A stretch of 64,000 bases of DNA from Mollicutes bacterium. Lineage in GTDB: Bacteria; Bacillota_I; Bacilli_A; Izemoplasmatales; Izemoplasmataceae. The position numbers were made by a program, and so were the translations under genes. The DNA lies in the NCBI GenBank assembly GCA_003568315.1, contig PWYL01000004.1, positions 1-64,000 on the forward strand, written 5' to 3'. Below the pieces are notes generated by a model. It saw only the letters and a list, made by a program, of their open reading frames with translations. It searched no databases and was not told the origin of the DNA. Numbering within the stretch: position 1 is the stretch's first letter; each line of letters starts with the position of its first letter. Positions 50,405 through 64,000 of the stretch are shown here, one piece after another.

Positions 50405-51094
50405 ATGAAAATCGCCGGGAAAAACCCGATACGTGAAGCGTTGCGGGCGAACCGCCAGATCCACAAGGTGTATGCGGCGAATCCGAAAGACCCCCTTGTT
50501 TCGGAACTGAAAGGACAAGGGGTGTCCGTGGAGGTCAAAGACAAGGACGCTTTGGACAGCGAATTCGGTGAAGGACACCAAGGCATCGCGGCGGAAGTGG
50601 CGCCCTATGAATGCATGGATTTCGCAGAGGTTTTGAAAAAACCTTCACGGCGTGTGTTCCTCATGCTCGATTCCATCGAGGACCCCCAGAATTTCGGCGC
50701 CATCATCCGCAATGCGGACGTTTTCGGCGCCGATGCTGTCATTTTCGCCAAACACAGGAGTTCGCCAATCACCCCGGCCGTCGTCAAGGTTTCGGCCGGT
50801 TCCATCGAGCATGTCGACCTCGTCCGGGTCACGAACCTCAATCAGGCCATCGACAGGATGAAGAAAGAGAACATCTGGGTGGTGGGTCTCGCGGGCGAGG
50901 CGGAAAAGACCATCGCTTCCATCCCCAAGGACACTGACCTCTGTCTGGTCCTCGGGAACGAACACAAGGGTCTGCGCCCGCTTGTCAGGAAAAACTGCGA
51001 TTATCTCGCCAGGATTCCCATGCGCGGCCGGGTGGCGAGTCTCAATGTTTCGGTGGCGAGCGGTATCGCTCTCTACGAAGTGACGGGGAATTGA
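50405..51094 (+). CDS. rlmB: 23S rRNA 2'-O-methyltransferase RlmB-like (SpoU family)
   Basis: LDSIEDPQNFGAIIRNADVFGADAVIF; LVLGNEHKGLRPLVRKNCD; VASLNVSVASGIALYE. Confidence 0.94.
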   Translation: MKIAGKNPIREALRANRQIHKVYAANPKDPLVSELKGQGVSVEVKDKDALDSEFGEGHQGIAAEVAPYECMDFAEVLKKPSRRVFLMLDSIEDPQNFGAIIRNADVFGADAVIFAKHRSSPITPAVVKVSAGSIEHVDLVRVTNLNQAIDRMKKENIWVVGLAGEAEKTIASIPKDTDLCLVLGNEHKGLRPLVRKNCDYLARIPMRGRVASLNVSVASGIALYEVTGN

Positions 51095-51097
51095 GAG

Positions 51098-51637
51098 ATG
51101 TATCCAAGACACAACGACTACGAGATTGTCGACAGGATCAAAGAAGGTGACGAGGAGGCATTCGACCTCCTCGCCGGCCAATACGAGCGTTTCATCAAGA
51201 AGAAGATCCACAAATTCAATCTGGCCTATGAAAAGGAGGACCTCGTGCAGGAGGGACTCATCCTCCTCCACAAGTCCGCGCTCATTTTCGACGAGTCCCG
51301 CGGAAAGACTTTCACCCGTTTTTTCGAGATGAATCTCGAAAGGCTCTTCATCTCCCGCATCAAGACCTTGAAAAGGCGGAGCGAGACGGGCCGCGTCTAT
51401 GAGAAGGATATCGCCTCGTTCAACCACCGCGTCCGGGAATCCTCGGTCTACTACCCGCTCTATCTCGAAGAAGTCCGGGAGGTGCTCTCGCCGCTCGAAT
51501 TCGTTGTGTACCACCGATGCGAGATGCGTTGCGAGGACCACGCCTCCATCGCCTCTTCCCAAGGCTGCGACACCAAGTCCGTCTACAATGCCTTGCATCG
51601 CGCGAAAGCCAAAATACGCGCATATTTCGGCGATTAA
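51098..51637 (+). CDS. sigH: Sigma-70 family factor, SigH-like
   Basis: Region 2-like YEKEDLVQEGLILLHKSALIFDESRGKTFTRFF; position before rpmG-secE-nusG. Confidence 0.8.
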   Translation: MYPRHNDYEIVDRIKEGDEEAFDLLAGQYERFIKKKIHKFNLAYEKEDLVQEGLILLHKSALIFDESRGKTFTRFFEMNLERLFISRIKTLKRRSETGRVYEKDIASFNHRVRESSVYYPLYLEEVREVLSPLEFVVYHRCEMRCEDHASIASSQGCDTKSVYNALHRAKAKIRAYFGD

Positions 51638-51640
51638 TCG

Positions 51641-51669
51641 TTGACAAAGCCCCCCCTTTTTGATACATT
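51641..51669 (+). promoter_or_regulatory. Promoter of rpmG-secE-nusG
   Basis: TTGACA-17-TACATT. Confidence 0.75.
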
Positions 51670-51699
51670 ATATATTTGCAAGTGCAAGGTTGTGATAAC

Positions 51700-51846
51700 A
51701 TGCGCAAACGTATCCGCCTGATATGCGAAGTATGTCTGTCGAGGAACTACACGGCCATGAAGCATGCTCACGAGAAGGAGCGCATGTCCGTGAAGAAATA
51801 CTGCAATCGTTGCAAGAAACACACCGTGCACAAAGAAAGCAAATAG
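51700..51846 (+). CDS. rpmG: 50S ribosomal protein L33 (zinc-ribbon form); absent from ORF track
   Basis: MRKRIRLICEVCLSRNYTAMKHAHEKERMSVKKYCNRCKKHTVHKESK* translated by eye. Confidence 0.95.
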   Translation: MRKRIRLICEVCLSRNYTAMKHAHEKERMSVKKYCNRCKKHTVHKESK

Positions 51847-51857
51847 GAGAATCAGCC

Positions 51858-52283
51858 ATGGCAAAAGAACCTATGGACAAAAAAAGCAAAGTTCTGCAAG
51901 TGCTGAAGAAGGAGTATCCTTTCGAGAGCCTCCTTTTGGGGTTGCTCGGATCACTCGTTCTCGTACTCGGCATCTATATCTTCGAAGGACGCCACGTGAC
52001 AATCCGTTGGACCGACCTCTGGATTTTCGCGACGTCGATTCGCATCAACATCTTCGCCATCATCGTCATGTTGATCGGTGTGGCGGCACTCTTTGTGGCT
52101 CTCGCTCCCTTCTTCTTTCCCGGGCTCAAAGAGATGCGTCGCGTTTCTTGGCCGAAAAAGAAGACCATGTATGAACACACCGGTCGCGTCTTCGGATTCG
52201 TCATCTTTCTCGGCCTCATGTTCATGATCTACGACCTCGTGCTCCGTCCCATATTCGAAATCCTCTATGACATGGGTGTCTGA
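51858..52283 (+). CDS. secE: Preprotein translocase subunit SecE with apparent three TM segments
   Basis: ALAPFFFPGLKEMRRVSWPKKKTMYEHTGRVFGFVIFLGLMFMIYDLVL preceding nusG. Confidence 0.88.
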   Translation: MAKEPMDKKSKVLQVLKKEYPFESLLLGLLGSLVLVLGIYIFEGRHVTIRWTDLWIFATSIRINIFAIIVMLIGVAALFVALAPFFFPGLKEMRRVSWPKKKTMYEHTGRVFGFVIFLGLMFMIYDLVLRPIFEILYDMGV

Positions 52284-52285
52284 GC

Positions 52286-52837
52286 ATGAGTGAAGAAAAC
52301 AGCGAACGCAAATGGTATGTCGTCCAGACCTATTCCGGTCAGGAAAACTCGGTCAAGACGAACCTGGAACGCCGCATCGAGTCGATGCAGATGGAAGACA
52401 AGATCTTCCAGGTCGTCATCCCCGAACAGATAAAACGCGAGCGAAAACCCGACGGAACGACCAAGGAGAAAATCGTCAAGCTCTATCCGGGCTATGTGTT
52501 CATCGAGATGATTGTGACGGACGACTCCTGGTTCGTGGTCCGGAACACCCCCGGCGTCACGGGATTCCTGGGCTCGAGCGGCGGCGGGACCAAGCCGATC
52601 CCTCTCCCCCCCGACGAGATTAATCCCATCCTGAAACGCGCCGGATTGCTCGAGACGCCGAGCCTCGATGTCGAAATCGGTCAAAGGGTGCGGGTCACGG
52701 CCGGCCCCTTCATGAACCGCATCGGCCGCGTCGAGAACATCGACCATGAAAAGGCCATGGTGACCGTGCTGGTCGAGATGTTCGGCCGGGATACCCCCGC
52801 ACAACTCACGTTCGACGAGATCGACACGAACGTTTGA
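52286..52837 (+). CDS. nusG: Transcription termination/antitermination protein NusG
   Basis: KWYVVQTYSGQENSVKTNLERRI; KLYPGYVFIEMI; FMNRIGRVENID. Confidence 0.97.
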   Translation: MSEENSERKWYVVQTYSGQENSVKTNLERRIESMQMEDKIFQVVIPEQIKRERKPDGTTKEKIVKLYPGYVFIEMIVTDDSWFVVRNTPGVTGFLGSSGGGTKPIPLPPDEINPILKRAGLLETPSLDVEIGQRVRVTAGPFMNRIGRVENIDHEKAMVTVLVEMFGRDTPAQLTFDEIDTNV

Positions 52838-52839
52838 AC

Positions 52840-52869
52840 TTGACAGTCAAGAAACATGCAGGCTATAAT
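52840..52869 (+). promoter_or_regulatory. Promoter of rplK-rplA
   Basis: TTGACA-18-TATAAT. Confidence 0.85.
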
Positions 52870-52900
52870 GGCGTGGCATGTCGCATGTCATGCTTGTTTT

Positions 52901-52938
52901 ATGAGTGGGAGGGCCAAGAGCCCGCTTACCACATCATG
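52901..52938 (+). promoter_or_regulatory. L1-binding-site-like RNA hairpin upstream of rplK
   Basis: ATGA-GTGG-GAG-GGGC..GCCC-GCTTA-CCAC-ATCAT. Confidence 0.7.
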
Positions 52939-52958
52939 AGTCAGAGGAGGTGACCATC

Positions 52959-53387
52959 GTGCCAAAAAAAGAGGTCAATAACGTCGTCAAACTGCAAATC
53001 CCCGCGGGGAAAGCCAATCCAGCGCCTCCCGTCGGACCCGCGCTCGGCCAGGCCGGCGTGAACATCCAGGAATTCTGCACCAAGTTCAACGAGAAGACCC
53101 GCGACCAGATGGGAAACATCATCCCCGTCGAAATCACGGTCTATAAAGATCGTTCCTTCACGTTCATCACCAAGACGCCCCCCGCGGCCGCATTGCTTCT
53201 GAAGGCGGCGGGCATCGAGAAGGGCTCCGGCGAACCGAACACGGAAAAGGTCGGTTCGGTGACCCGCGAGCAGGTCAAAGAGATCGCCGAGATCAAGATG
53301 CCCGACTTGAACGCGAACGATATCGAGGCGGCCATGAAGATCATCGAAGGATCCGCCCGCAACATGGGAATCACCGTCAAAGACTGA
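52959..53387 (+). CDS. rplK: 50S ribosomal protein L11
   Basis: [42 protein letters not shown] start after RBS gaggaggtgacc. Confidence 0.96.
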   Translation: MPKKEVNNVVKLQIPAGKANPAPPVGPALGQAGVNIQEFCTKFNEKTRDQMGNIIPVEITVYKDRSFTFITKTPPAAALLLKAAGIEKGSGEPNTEKVGSVTREQVKEIAEIKMPDLNANDIEAAMKIIEGSARNMGITVKD

Positions 53388-53412
53388 GCATTTGGTTGTG
53401 TATCGCAGCTGG

Positions 53413-53442
53413 ATGTGGGAGGAAAATCCGTCAATACCACAT
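53413..53442 (+). promoter_or_regulatory. Second L1-binding-site-like RNA hairpin, upstream of rplA
   Basis: ATGTGG-GAG-GA..TCC-GTCAATA-CCACAT. Confidence 0.7.
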
Positions 53443-53457
53443 TTAGGAGGAAGAAGC

Positions 53458-54150
53458 ATGGGCAAAAAGAGCAAAAAATACCGCGCGGCCCTCGAAAAGG
53501 TCGACAGGACCAAGAAATACGCTATCGATGAAGCGGTCGCGCTGCTCAAGGACATCTCTTTCGAAGGTTTCGACGCATCCGTCGAGGTGTCTTTGGATTT
53601 GAACGTCAACCCCCGGAAAGCCGACCAGAACATCCGCGGTGCCATGGTTTTGCCGCATGGAACGGGCAAGACCAAACGCGTGCTCGTTTTCGCCAAGGGC
53701 GAGAAGGCCAAAGAGGCCGAAGACGCCGGCGCCGATTTCGTCGGCGACGAGGAACTCGTCGAGAAGATCCTCGGCGGCTGGATGGAATTCGACACCGTTG
53801 TCGCCACACCGGACATGATGCCGAAAGTCGGAAAACTCGGACGCACATTGGGACCCCGCGGTCTCATGCCGAACCCCAAGACCGGCACCGTGACCCAAGA
53901 CATCAAGAAAGCGGTCGGCGAGATCAAAGCCGGAAAGGTCGAATACCGTGTCGACAAGGCCGGTATCCTGAACATCCCCGTCGGCAGGCGCTCGTTCGCA
54001 TCAGAGAAGATCATCGAGAATCTCCGCGCTTTCTATGAGACCATCCAGCGTTCGCGCCCCGCGACCGTCAAGGGCATTTTCGTCCGCAACATGGCGATCG
54101 CGACGACGATGTCTCCCGGCATTAAGGTTGACACCACGACCATTTTGTAG
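53458..54150 (+). CDS. rplA: 50S ribosomal protein L1
   Basis: [51 protein letters not shown]. Confidence 0.97.
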   Translation: MGKKSKKYRAALEKVDRTKKYAIDEAVALLKDISFEGFDASVEVSLDLNVNPRKADQNIRGAMVLPHGTGKTKRVLVFAKGEKAKEAEDAGADFVGDEELVEKILGGWMEFDTVVATPDMMPKVGKLGRTLGPRGLMPNPKTGTVTQDIKKAVGEIKAGKVEYRVDKAGILNIPVGRRSFASEKIIENLRAFYETIQRSRPATVKGIFVRNMAIATTMSPGIKVDTTTIL

Positions 54151-54185
54151 GACAATAGGCGTGGCACAATTGAATCGATATCTGT

Positions 54186-54280
54186 CGAAGACCTCAGGCG
54201 CCTTCGGGCTTAATCTCCTGAGCAGACAAAAGAAACCGGATTTCCCGCCTCTTTTGTCGTCTTGACAGAAGAGGTTTTTT
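54186..54280 (+). ncRNA. Ribosomal L10 leader with attenuator
   Basis: CTCAGG..CGGGCTTAATCT..CCTGAG core; GACAAAAGA/TCTTTTGTC versus CCTCTT/AAGAGG+T6 competing stems. Confidence 0.8.
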
Positions 54281-54307
54281 CATGGACATTACCAAGGAGG
54301 TGGAACC

Positions 54308-54835
54308 GTGTCCGAAAAAGCGATTGAAAAGAAGAAAGACCAAGTCGCACAACTCGCGGAGAAGATGAAAGAGGCGAACTCCGTCGTCGTCGTGGACTAT
54401 CTCGGCTTGACGGTCGCCGAAGCGAGTGAGCTCCGTCGTGAACTGATCAAGAACGGCTGCGAATTCAAGGTCGTCAAGAACAACATCATCCGTCGCGCCG
54501 CCGAAGCTGAAGGCCACAAGGAAATCCTCGAACACATCGAAGGCCCCAACGCCCTCGCTTTCAGTTTCGAAGACAGCGTCGCCGCGGCGAAAGTCATCTA
54601 CGATTTCGCAAAAGACCACAAGAAACTCGAACTCAAGGTCGGCATTGTCGACGGCGAGTTCATGGACAACGAGAATATCAAGATGATCGCCACAATTCCC
54701 TCGCGCGAGGAACTGCTCACCATGTTTGCCGGAGGCATCCTGGAGCCCGTCAAACATCTCGCCATGGGGTTGAACATGCACATCGAGAACCAGGAAGAAA
54801 ACCGGGAAGAAAGCCAAAACGACCAAACCGAATAA
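54308..54835 (+). CDS. rplJ: 50S ribosomal protein L10
   Basis: SVVVVDYLGLTVAEASELRRELIKNGCEFKVVKNNIIRRA; GTG start. Confidence 0.96.
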   Translation: MSEKAIEKKKDQVAQLAEKMKEANSVVVVDYLGLTVAEASELRRELIKNGCEFKVVKNNIIRRAAEAEGHKEILEHIEGPNALAFSFEDSVAAAKVIYDFAKDHKKLELKVGIVDGEFMDNENIKMIATIPSREELLTMFAGGILEPVKHLAMGLNMHIENQEENREESQNDQTE

Positions 54836-54848
54836 GGAGGAAAAGGAA

Positions 54849-55217
54849 ATGGCCAATCTGAAAAACGAAGAAATCATCGAAGCTTTGAAAGTGAAGACAC
54901 TGCTTGAATTAAAGGAACTCGTCGACATGATGAAAGAGGAATTCGGCGTCGATCCGAGCGCCGTCGCCGTCGCCGCACCCGGCGCCGCGCAAGAGGACGA
55001 AGAACCGAGCGAAGTCACCGTCACGCTCACCAACCCCGGTCAGAAGAAGATCGGCGTCATCAAAGTCGTCCGCGAACTCACCGGTCTCGGGTTGAAAGAG
55101 GCGAAAGCGCTCGTCGACAGCGCCCCCGCCCCCATCAAGGAAGAAATCGATCCCGAAGAAGCCGAGAGCATCAAAGAGAAAATCGAAGAAGCCGGCGGCG
55201 AAGTCGAAATCAAATAA
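54849..55217 (+). CDS. rplL: 50S ribosomal protein L7/L12
   Basis: EEFGVDPSAVAVAAPGAAQ..KIGVIKVVRELTGLGLKEAKALVDSAPAPIKE. Confidence 0.97.
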   Translation: MANLKNEEIIEALKVKTLLELKELVDMMKEEFGVDPSAVAVAAPGAAQEDEEPSEVTVTLTNPGQKKIGVIKVVRELTGLGLKEAKALVDSAPAPIKEEIDPEEAESIKEKIEEAGGEVEIK

Positions 55218-55231
55218 CCTTCATCCAATTG

Positions 55232-55261
55232 AAAAACCTGAGTGGAAAGCTCAGGTTTTCG
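55232..55261 (+). terminator. Intrinsic terminator/attenuator after rplL
   Basis: AAAACCTGAG-tggaaag-CTCAGGTTTT. Confidence 0.8.
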
Positions 55262-55292
55262 CCTCGATGGAGGAAAGAGGGGGTGAGTGGCG

Positions 55293-55886
55293 ATGAGCCA
55301 TTACTTCAGCGAAAAGCAGGAAGGGCTGGAAAAGGACGAGCGGACCCTCTCCTACGAACATGCGGGCAGGGTATTCACTTTCACGACCGCTCGCGGCGTT
55401 TTCGCCCGGAACGAAGTCGATTTCGCCACCCGCCTCCTCATCGCGACCATCGAAATCGAAAAAGGGACGACGCGTCTTTTGGACCTTGGCACCGGCTATG
55501 GCGTCATCGGTGTCGTGCTCGGTGCGCTTTATGATCTCAAAGTCACCATGACGGATGTGAACGAGCGGGCCCTCGCACTCGCCAGAAAGAATCTCGAGAA
55601 GAACCGCGTCGAAGCCGATGTGTTGAAAAGTGACGGTTTCGCCGCCCTTTCGGGTGAACGCTTCGACCTCATCGTGACGAATCCGCCCATCCGCATCGGG
55701 AAAGACAGACTCTTTCCCATGCTGGAAAAGGCCCGCAAACATTTGTCGGAGGGCGGAGCCCTCTGGCTCGTCTGCCACAAGAAGCACGGAGCGAAGACCA
55801 TGAGGAAACATCTCGAGAAGACCTACGACGTCGAAGCCAAAGAACAAAAGAAGGGTTTTCACGTTTTCGTCTGCCGCCCGCTTTGA
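55293..55886 (+). CDS. RsmC-like class I SAM methyltransferase
   Basis: RLLDLGTGYGVIGVVLG; LIVTNPPIRIGK; position between rplL and rpoB. Confidence 0.88.
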   Translation: MSHYFSEKQEGLEKDERTLSYEHAGRVFTFTTARGVFARNEVDFATRLLIATIEIEKGTTRLLDLGTGYGVIGVVLGALYDLKVTMTDVNERALALARKNLEKNRVEADVLKSDGFAALSGERFDLIVTNPPIRIGKDRLFPMLEKARKHLSEGGALWLVCHKKHGAKTMRKHLEKTYDVEAKEQKKGFHVFVCRPL

Positions 55887-55998
55887 CAAAGGACGATTCC
55901 TTGTCTCTTTGTCATCCGAATCCAAGCTCCCATGACGTGGTCGTTTCCTGACTTCCCGACCTTGTCGGGAGAAACGCTCGTGTATTGACGAAAAAACA

Positions 55999-56027
55999 TT
56001 GACCACTTGACGGTGCTATGATATAAT
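55999..56027 (+). promoter_or_regulatory. Promoter of rpoBC
   Basis: TTGACC-17-TATAAT. Confidence 0.8.
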
Positions 56028-56100
56028 GTCAAATTGCGTTACAATGCGCTTTTTTGTCTTGCCATGATCTTTTTATCCATTCGAACGGGGTGTATACGTA

Positions 56101-59100
56101 GTGAGCTACTCGATTGTCAAATACGGTAGAAAGCGCGAAAGAAGGAACTATTCCCGCATCAAATCGCAAGTGGAACTACCGAATCTCATTGAAGTCCAGA
56201 CCAAGTCTTTCTACTGGTTCATAGAAGAGGGGCTCAAAGAACTCCTCAAGGACATTTCGCCGATCGAGAACTTCACCGGCGGCTTGGAACTCTATTTCGA
56301 AGACATCGAATTCGATGCACCGAAGCATACCGTGCATGAAGCCCGTGAAAAAGAACTGACCTACGCCTGTCCGCTGCGCGTCGGCGTGAAACTCGTCGAC
56401 CACAGCACAGGCGTGATTCAACGTCAGAAGATTTTCATGGGTGATTTTCCGTTCATGACCGACCGGGGCTCGTTCATCATCAACGGCTCCGAACGGGTCA
56501 TCGTGAGCCAGATCGTCCGGAGCGCGGGCGTATTCTTCGACAAGGAAGTCGACCGCAAGACCCTCCGGAGCCGCTATCTCGGACAGATCATCCCCAACCG
56601 CGGCGCCTGGCTCGAATACGAGACCGACTCGAAGAATGTGCTGAACGTCAAACTCGACCGTTCGAAGAAGATTCCCTTGACAACGCTTCTCAGGGCGATC
56701 GGTCTTTCGACGGACGAACGCATCCTCGACCTCTACAAGAAACACGCCCATATCGACCAGACACTCGAACGCGACAACACGAAATCCAGCGAAGAAGCGA
56801 TCCTCGAAGTGTATTCGAAACTCCGCCAAGGCGAGACCGCGACAGTCGACGGCGCCATCAAGTTCTTCGTGAGCCGTCTTTTCGATGCGAAACGCTACGA
56901 ACTCGCCAAGGTCGGACGTTTCAAGGTCAACCAGAAACTGAACGTCTTGAACCATGTCCGCGGCAAGCCGTTGGCCGAGGATCTCGTCGATCCCGAGACC
57001 GGGGAGGTCCTCGTCGAGAAGGGTGTCACCATCGACAAGAAGACCGAGAAGATCCTCGATGCGAACCGCCACCTTTTCACCCACACGGTGCCCGGTGTCT
57101 TGGCGCACGATCTCGATTATGATTTCGCCGAGCAGAAGGACATCCTCGACGCCAACCCCTATCTCGAGCATCTCTCCGACGAGGAGAAACTCTCCGCTAT
57201 CAAGGCGCAGCGTTTCCTTTCGGCCGAAGAATACGCAAAAGCGCATCTCGAAGCCCAAGGCCTCACCAAGAAGAAATTCATCGACAAGGAAGGCAACAAG
57301 GCCTACGACGAGATGGTCACATCCATCGAGGAGACGCTTGCCAAGGACGAACTGGAACTCTCGCTCGCGAAAGTCGAGATTCTCGACATCAAGCACACGA
57401 ACAAGGACGATGAAGAAATCGACGTCCGGGTGATCGGCAACGACTCTTCCGAGACGGAGGAACATCTCACCCCTTCCGACATCATCGCTTCCGTGAGCTA
57501 TTATCTGAACCTCATGGACGATTACGGAAGACTCGACGATATCGACCATCTGGGCAACCGTCGGCTCCGACTCATCGGCGAACTGCTCAAGAACCAGTTC
57601 CGGATCGGCCTTTCCAAACTCGAAAAGAACGTCATGGACCGCATGAGCACCCGCGACACTTCGGAGATGACGCCGCAGAACCTCATCAACATCCGACCCT
57701 TGACTTCTTCCATCAAGGAGTTCTTCGGCTCTTCGCAGCTCTCGCAGTTCATGAGCCAGACGAACCCCTTGGACGAGATCACCCACAAACGCCGCATAAG
57801 CGCGCTCGGTCCCGGCGGTCTCACCCGCGACCGCGCCGGTTTCGAGGTGCGCGACGTGCATTACTCCCACTATGGAAGGATCTGTCCCATCGAGACCCCC
57901 GAAGGGCAGAACATCGGGCTTATCAACAGTCTTTCCACTTATGTCCGGGTGAACGAGTACGGTCTCATCGAGACGCCCTACCTCAAGGTGCGACGTGAGG
58001 AAAAAGACAAAAAAGACGTGGAGCTCTATGTGACCGCTGAACATCTCTTCCTCACCGCCGACCAAGAAGAAGAATACGTCATCGGCCAGGCCAACATCAA
58101 CCTCGATGACGACATGCGCATCGTCGACGACCACGTCGTCGCACGCCACATGGGCGAGACCAAGATGCACCACAAGCACGAGATCGACCTCATCGACGTC
58201 TCGCCGAAACAGATTGTCAGTGTGTCCACAGCCTGCATCCCCTTCCTCGAACACGATGACGCGAACCGTGCCCTGATGGGCGCGAACATGCAACGGCAGG
58301 CGATTCCCCTCTTGAAACCCGAGGCCCCCTATGTGGGCACGGGCATCGAGCACAAGGCCGCAAAAGACAGCGGTGCCTGCATCGTGGCGCAGCGTGACGG
58401 CGTTGTGAAGTATGTCGACGCAAGAAAAATCCTCGTCGAGGAGGAAGACGGCAACAACCGCACCTACCATCTCGAGAAATTCGAACGCAGCAACCAGAGC
58501 ACGCTGATAAACGAGAAACCGATCGTCCGACCCGGCGACAAGGTTGAAGCCGGCGAAGTCATCACCGACGGACCGGCCATGGATGAAGGCGAACTCGCCT
58601 TGGGCAGGAATGTCGTCGTCGCCTTCATGACCTGGAACGGCTATAATTACGAGGACGCCGTCATCCTGTCCGAGCGTCTCGTCAAAGATGACATCTACAC
58701 TTCCATCCATATCGAGAAATATGAAGCCGAAGCCCGCGACACCAAGCTCGGCAAAGAGGAAATCACCCGCGAGGTGCCCAATGTCGGTGAGAAGGGACGC
58801 CGTTTCCTTGATGAGAACGGCATCATCATCCCCGGCGCCGAAGTGAAAGAGGGCGACATCCTCGTCGGCAAGGTCACCCCGAAAGGTTTCACCGAGGAGA
58901 CCCCCGAAGACCGTCTTCTGGGCGCCATATTCGGCAAGAAAGCGCACGAACAGCGCGACACCTCGCTCCGCGTGCCCCACGGGGGTGGCGGCATCGTCCA
59001 TAGTGTGCGGCACTTCTCCCGTGAAGCGGGCGACGAACTCCCGCCCGGCGCGAACGAGGTCGTGCACGTCTTCATCGTGCAAAAACGCAAGATTTCCGAA

Positions 59101-59865
59101 GGCGACAAGATGGCCGGACGCCACGGCAACAAGGGCGTCATCTCGAAAATCCTCCCCGAGGAGGACATGCCCTTCCTGCCCGACGGCCGCCCGGTCGACA
59201 TCATGTTGAATCCGTTGGGCGTGCCTTCACGGATGAACATCGGCCAGGTGCTGGAGATCCATCTCGGCATGGCCGCCGAGAAACTCGGCGTCCACATCGC
59301 GAGCCCCGTCTTCGACGGTGTCGAAAGCGAAGATTTGGACGAGATCATGCGCGAGGCGGAACTCAGTCATAACGGCAAGACCCCTCTCTATTCGGGTCTC
59401 ACAGGTGAACGTTACGACAACGATGTCGCCGTCGGCATCATGCACATGATCAAGCTCGACCACATGGTCGACGACAAACTCCACGCTCGGAGTGTGGGTC
59501 CCTACACGCTCGTCACCCAGCAACCGATGGGCGGAAAGGCCCAAAACGGCGGCCAGCGTTTCGGCGAGATGGAAGTCTGGGCGCTCGAGGCCTACGGTGC
59601 GGCCTATTGTCTGCAAGAGATGCTCACGGTGAAGAGTGACGACATCATCGGCCGGAACAAAGTCTTCCGCGCCATCGTCGACGGCAAGAGCATCCCCGAA
59701 CCGAGTCTCCCCGAATCGTTCCGCGTTCTGACAAGGGAACTCCAGTCCTTGGGCATCAGCGTGGAACTCATCAACCGCGACACACATGAGAACGAGGCCC
59801 GCAAGAGCCTCGTGGAAGACTCCGCCGAACACGACTATGTGGAAAAATACGGTTTCGATTCCTGA
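56101..59865 (+). CDS. rpoB: RNA polymerase beta subunit
   Basis: [47 protein letters not shown] start. Confidence 0.98.
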   Translation: MSYSIVKYGRKRERRNYSRIKSQVELPNLIEVQTKSFYWFIEEGLKELLKDISPIENFTGGLELYFEDIEFDAPKHTVHEAREKELTYACPLRVGVKLVDHSTGVIQRQKIFMGDFPFMTDRGSFIINGSERVIVSQIVRSAGVFFDKEVDRKTLRSRYLGQIIPNRGAWLEYETDSKNVLNVKLDRSKKIPLTTLLRAIGLSTDERILDLYKKHAHIDQTLERDNTKSSEEAILEVYSKLRQGETATVDGAIKFFVSRLFDAKRYELAKVGRFKVNQKLNVLNHVRGKPLAEDLVDPETGEVLVEKGVTIDKKTEKILDANRHLFTHTVPGVLAHDLDYDFAEQKDILDANPYLEHLSDEEKLSAIKAQRFLSAEEYAKAHLEAQGLTKKKFIDKEGNKAYDEMVTSIEETLAKDELELSLAKVEILDIKHTNKDDEEIDVRVIGNDSSETEEHLTPSDIIASVSYYLNLMDDYGRLDDIDHLGNRRLRLIGELLKNQFRIGLSKLEKNVMDRMSTRDTSEMTPQNLINIRPLTSSIKEFFGSSQLSQFMSQTNPLDEITHKRRISALGPGGLTRDRAGFEVRDVHYSHYGRICPIETPEGQNIGLINSLSTYVRVNEYGLIETPYLKVRREEKDKKDVELYVTAEHLFLTADQEEEYVIGQANINLDDDMRIVDDHVVARHMGETKMHHKHEIDLIDVSPKQIVSVSTACIPFLEHDDANRALMGANMQRQAIPLLKPEAPYVGTGIEHKAAKDSGACIVAQRDGVVKYVDARKILVEEEDGNNRTYHLEKFERSNQSTLINEKPIVRPGDKVEAGEVITDGPAMDEGELALGRNVVVAFMTWNGYNYEDAVILSERLVKDDIYTSIHIEKYEAEARDTKLGKEEITREVPNVGEKGRRFLDENGIIIPGAEVKEGDILVGKVTPKGFTEETPEDRLLGAIFGKKAHEQRDTSLRVPHGGGGIVHSVRHFSREAGDELPPGANEVVHVFIVQKRKISEGDKMAGRHGNKGVISKILPEEDMPFLPDGRPVDIMLNPLGVPSRMNIGQVLEIHLGMAAEKLGVHIASPVFDGVESEDLDEIMREAELSHNGKTPLYSGLTGERYDNDVAVGIMHMIKLDHMVDDKLHARSVGPYTLVTQQPMGGKAQNGGQRFGEMEVWALEAYGAAYCLQEMLTVKSDDIIGRNKVFRAIVDGKSIPEPSLPESFRVLTRELQSLGISVELINRDTHENEARKSLVEDSAEHDYVEKYGFDS

Positions 59866-59884
59866 ATGAGGACAAGGTGATTTG

Positions 59885-63694
<3,810 letters not shown>

Positions 63695-63703
63695 GACGGT
63701 AAT

Positions 63704-63736
63704 GCCGGGTCGCCTTGAGGCGTCCCGGCTTTTTTT
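63704..63736 (+). terminator. Intrinsic terminator after rpoC
   Basis: GCCGGGTCGCC-ttga-GGCGTCCCGGC + T7. Confidence 0.9.
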
Positions 63737-63756
63737 CCGGAAAGGGCGCCGAACCA

Positions 63757-63785
63757 TTGACACACCTGGAACGGTGTTATATAAT
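63757..63785 (+). promoter_or_regulatory. Consensus promoter upstream of rpsL
   Basis: Perfect TTGACA-17-TATAAT. Confidence 0.9.
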
Positions 63786-63897
63786 TACACGTGCGTCAAG
63801 TGCGAAAAGCTCCCGTCTATCACGGGTATTCGCCATCATCTTGTCACATTCGACACACATGGATGTGTTGTCAAAAAAACAGGAGAGGAGGAACAAC

Positions 63898-64000
63898 ATG
63901 CCGACCATCAACCAACTCGTCAGAAAAGGACGCAAGAGCCGCAAGAAGAAGTCCAAGTCCCCGCATCTCGCCATCAATTACAACTCGATCAAGCGGCGTT
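63898..64000 (+). CDS. rpsL: 30S ribosomal protein S12, truncated by window edge
   Basis: MPTINQLVRKGRKSRKKKSKSPHLAINYNSIKRR translated by eye. Confidence 0.95.
   Translation, partial: MPTINQLVRKGRKSRKKKSKSPHLAINYNSIKRR

Noticed and set aside
56176-59124. 982-aa minus-strand ORF antisense to rpoB
   Set aside because: Shadow ORF from strong codon bias in rpoB; no recognisable domains and the sense strand is an unambiguous RNA polymerase gene.

Overview
This 64 kb window is chromosomal and moderately high in GC, with Bacillota or Mycoplasmatota-like gene order (lineage is an inference). It opens with ten tRNA genes. A small AT-richer block holding an interrupted, unassigned gene follows. Next is a catabolic locus for arginine and ornithine: ord, ortA, ortB, oraS, oraE, a MutL/GlmL-like gene, orr, an alanine-racemase-like gene, arcA and arcB. 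After a CmpB-like membrane protein, an HD-domain gene, a partial ABC transporter and a Crp/Fnr regulator, most of the rest is housekeeping. This includes the S10-spc-alpha ribosomal superoperon, ecfA1-ecfA2-ecfT-truA, znuBC, tmk-holB-ricT-rsmI-metG, rplM-rpsI, gltX, cspA, cysS-mrnC-rlmB-sigH-rpmG-secE-nusG, rplKAJL, rpoBC and the start of rpsL. No CRISPR array, transposase or prophage was seen. The most notable observations are: (1) a compact arginine to ornithine to (D-alanine + acetyl-CoA) locus with an embedded alanine-racemase-like gene; (2) two genes interrupted by in-frame stops (TAA at 1895, TAG at 15938) whose frames continue with protein-like sequence; (3) an extra NTF2/SnoaL-like N-terminal segment on TruA; (4) similar L1-type RNA hairpins before both rplK and rplA; (5) a nested, highly structured rpsJ leader; (6) an L10 leader with mutually exclusive stems; (7) a Ser at the RpoB position equivalent to E. 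coli D516; (8) no rpmD between rpsE and rplO. All calls come from reading the sequence; no database searches were run.
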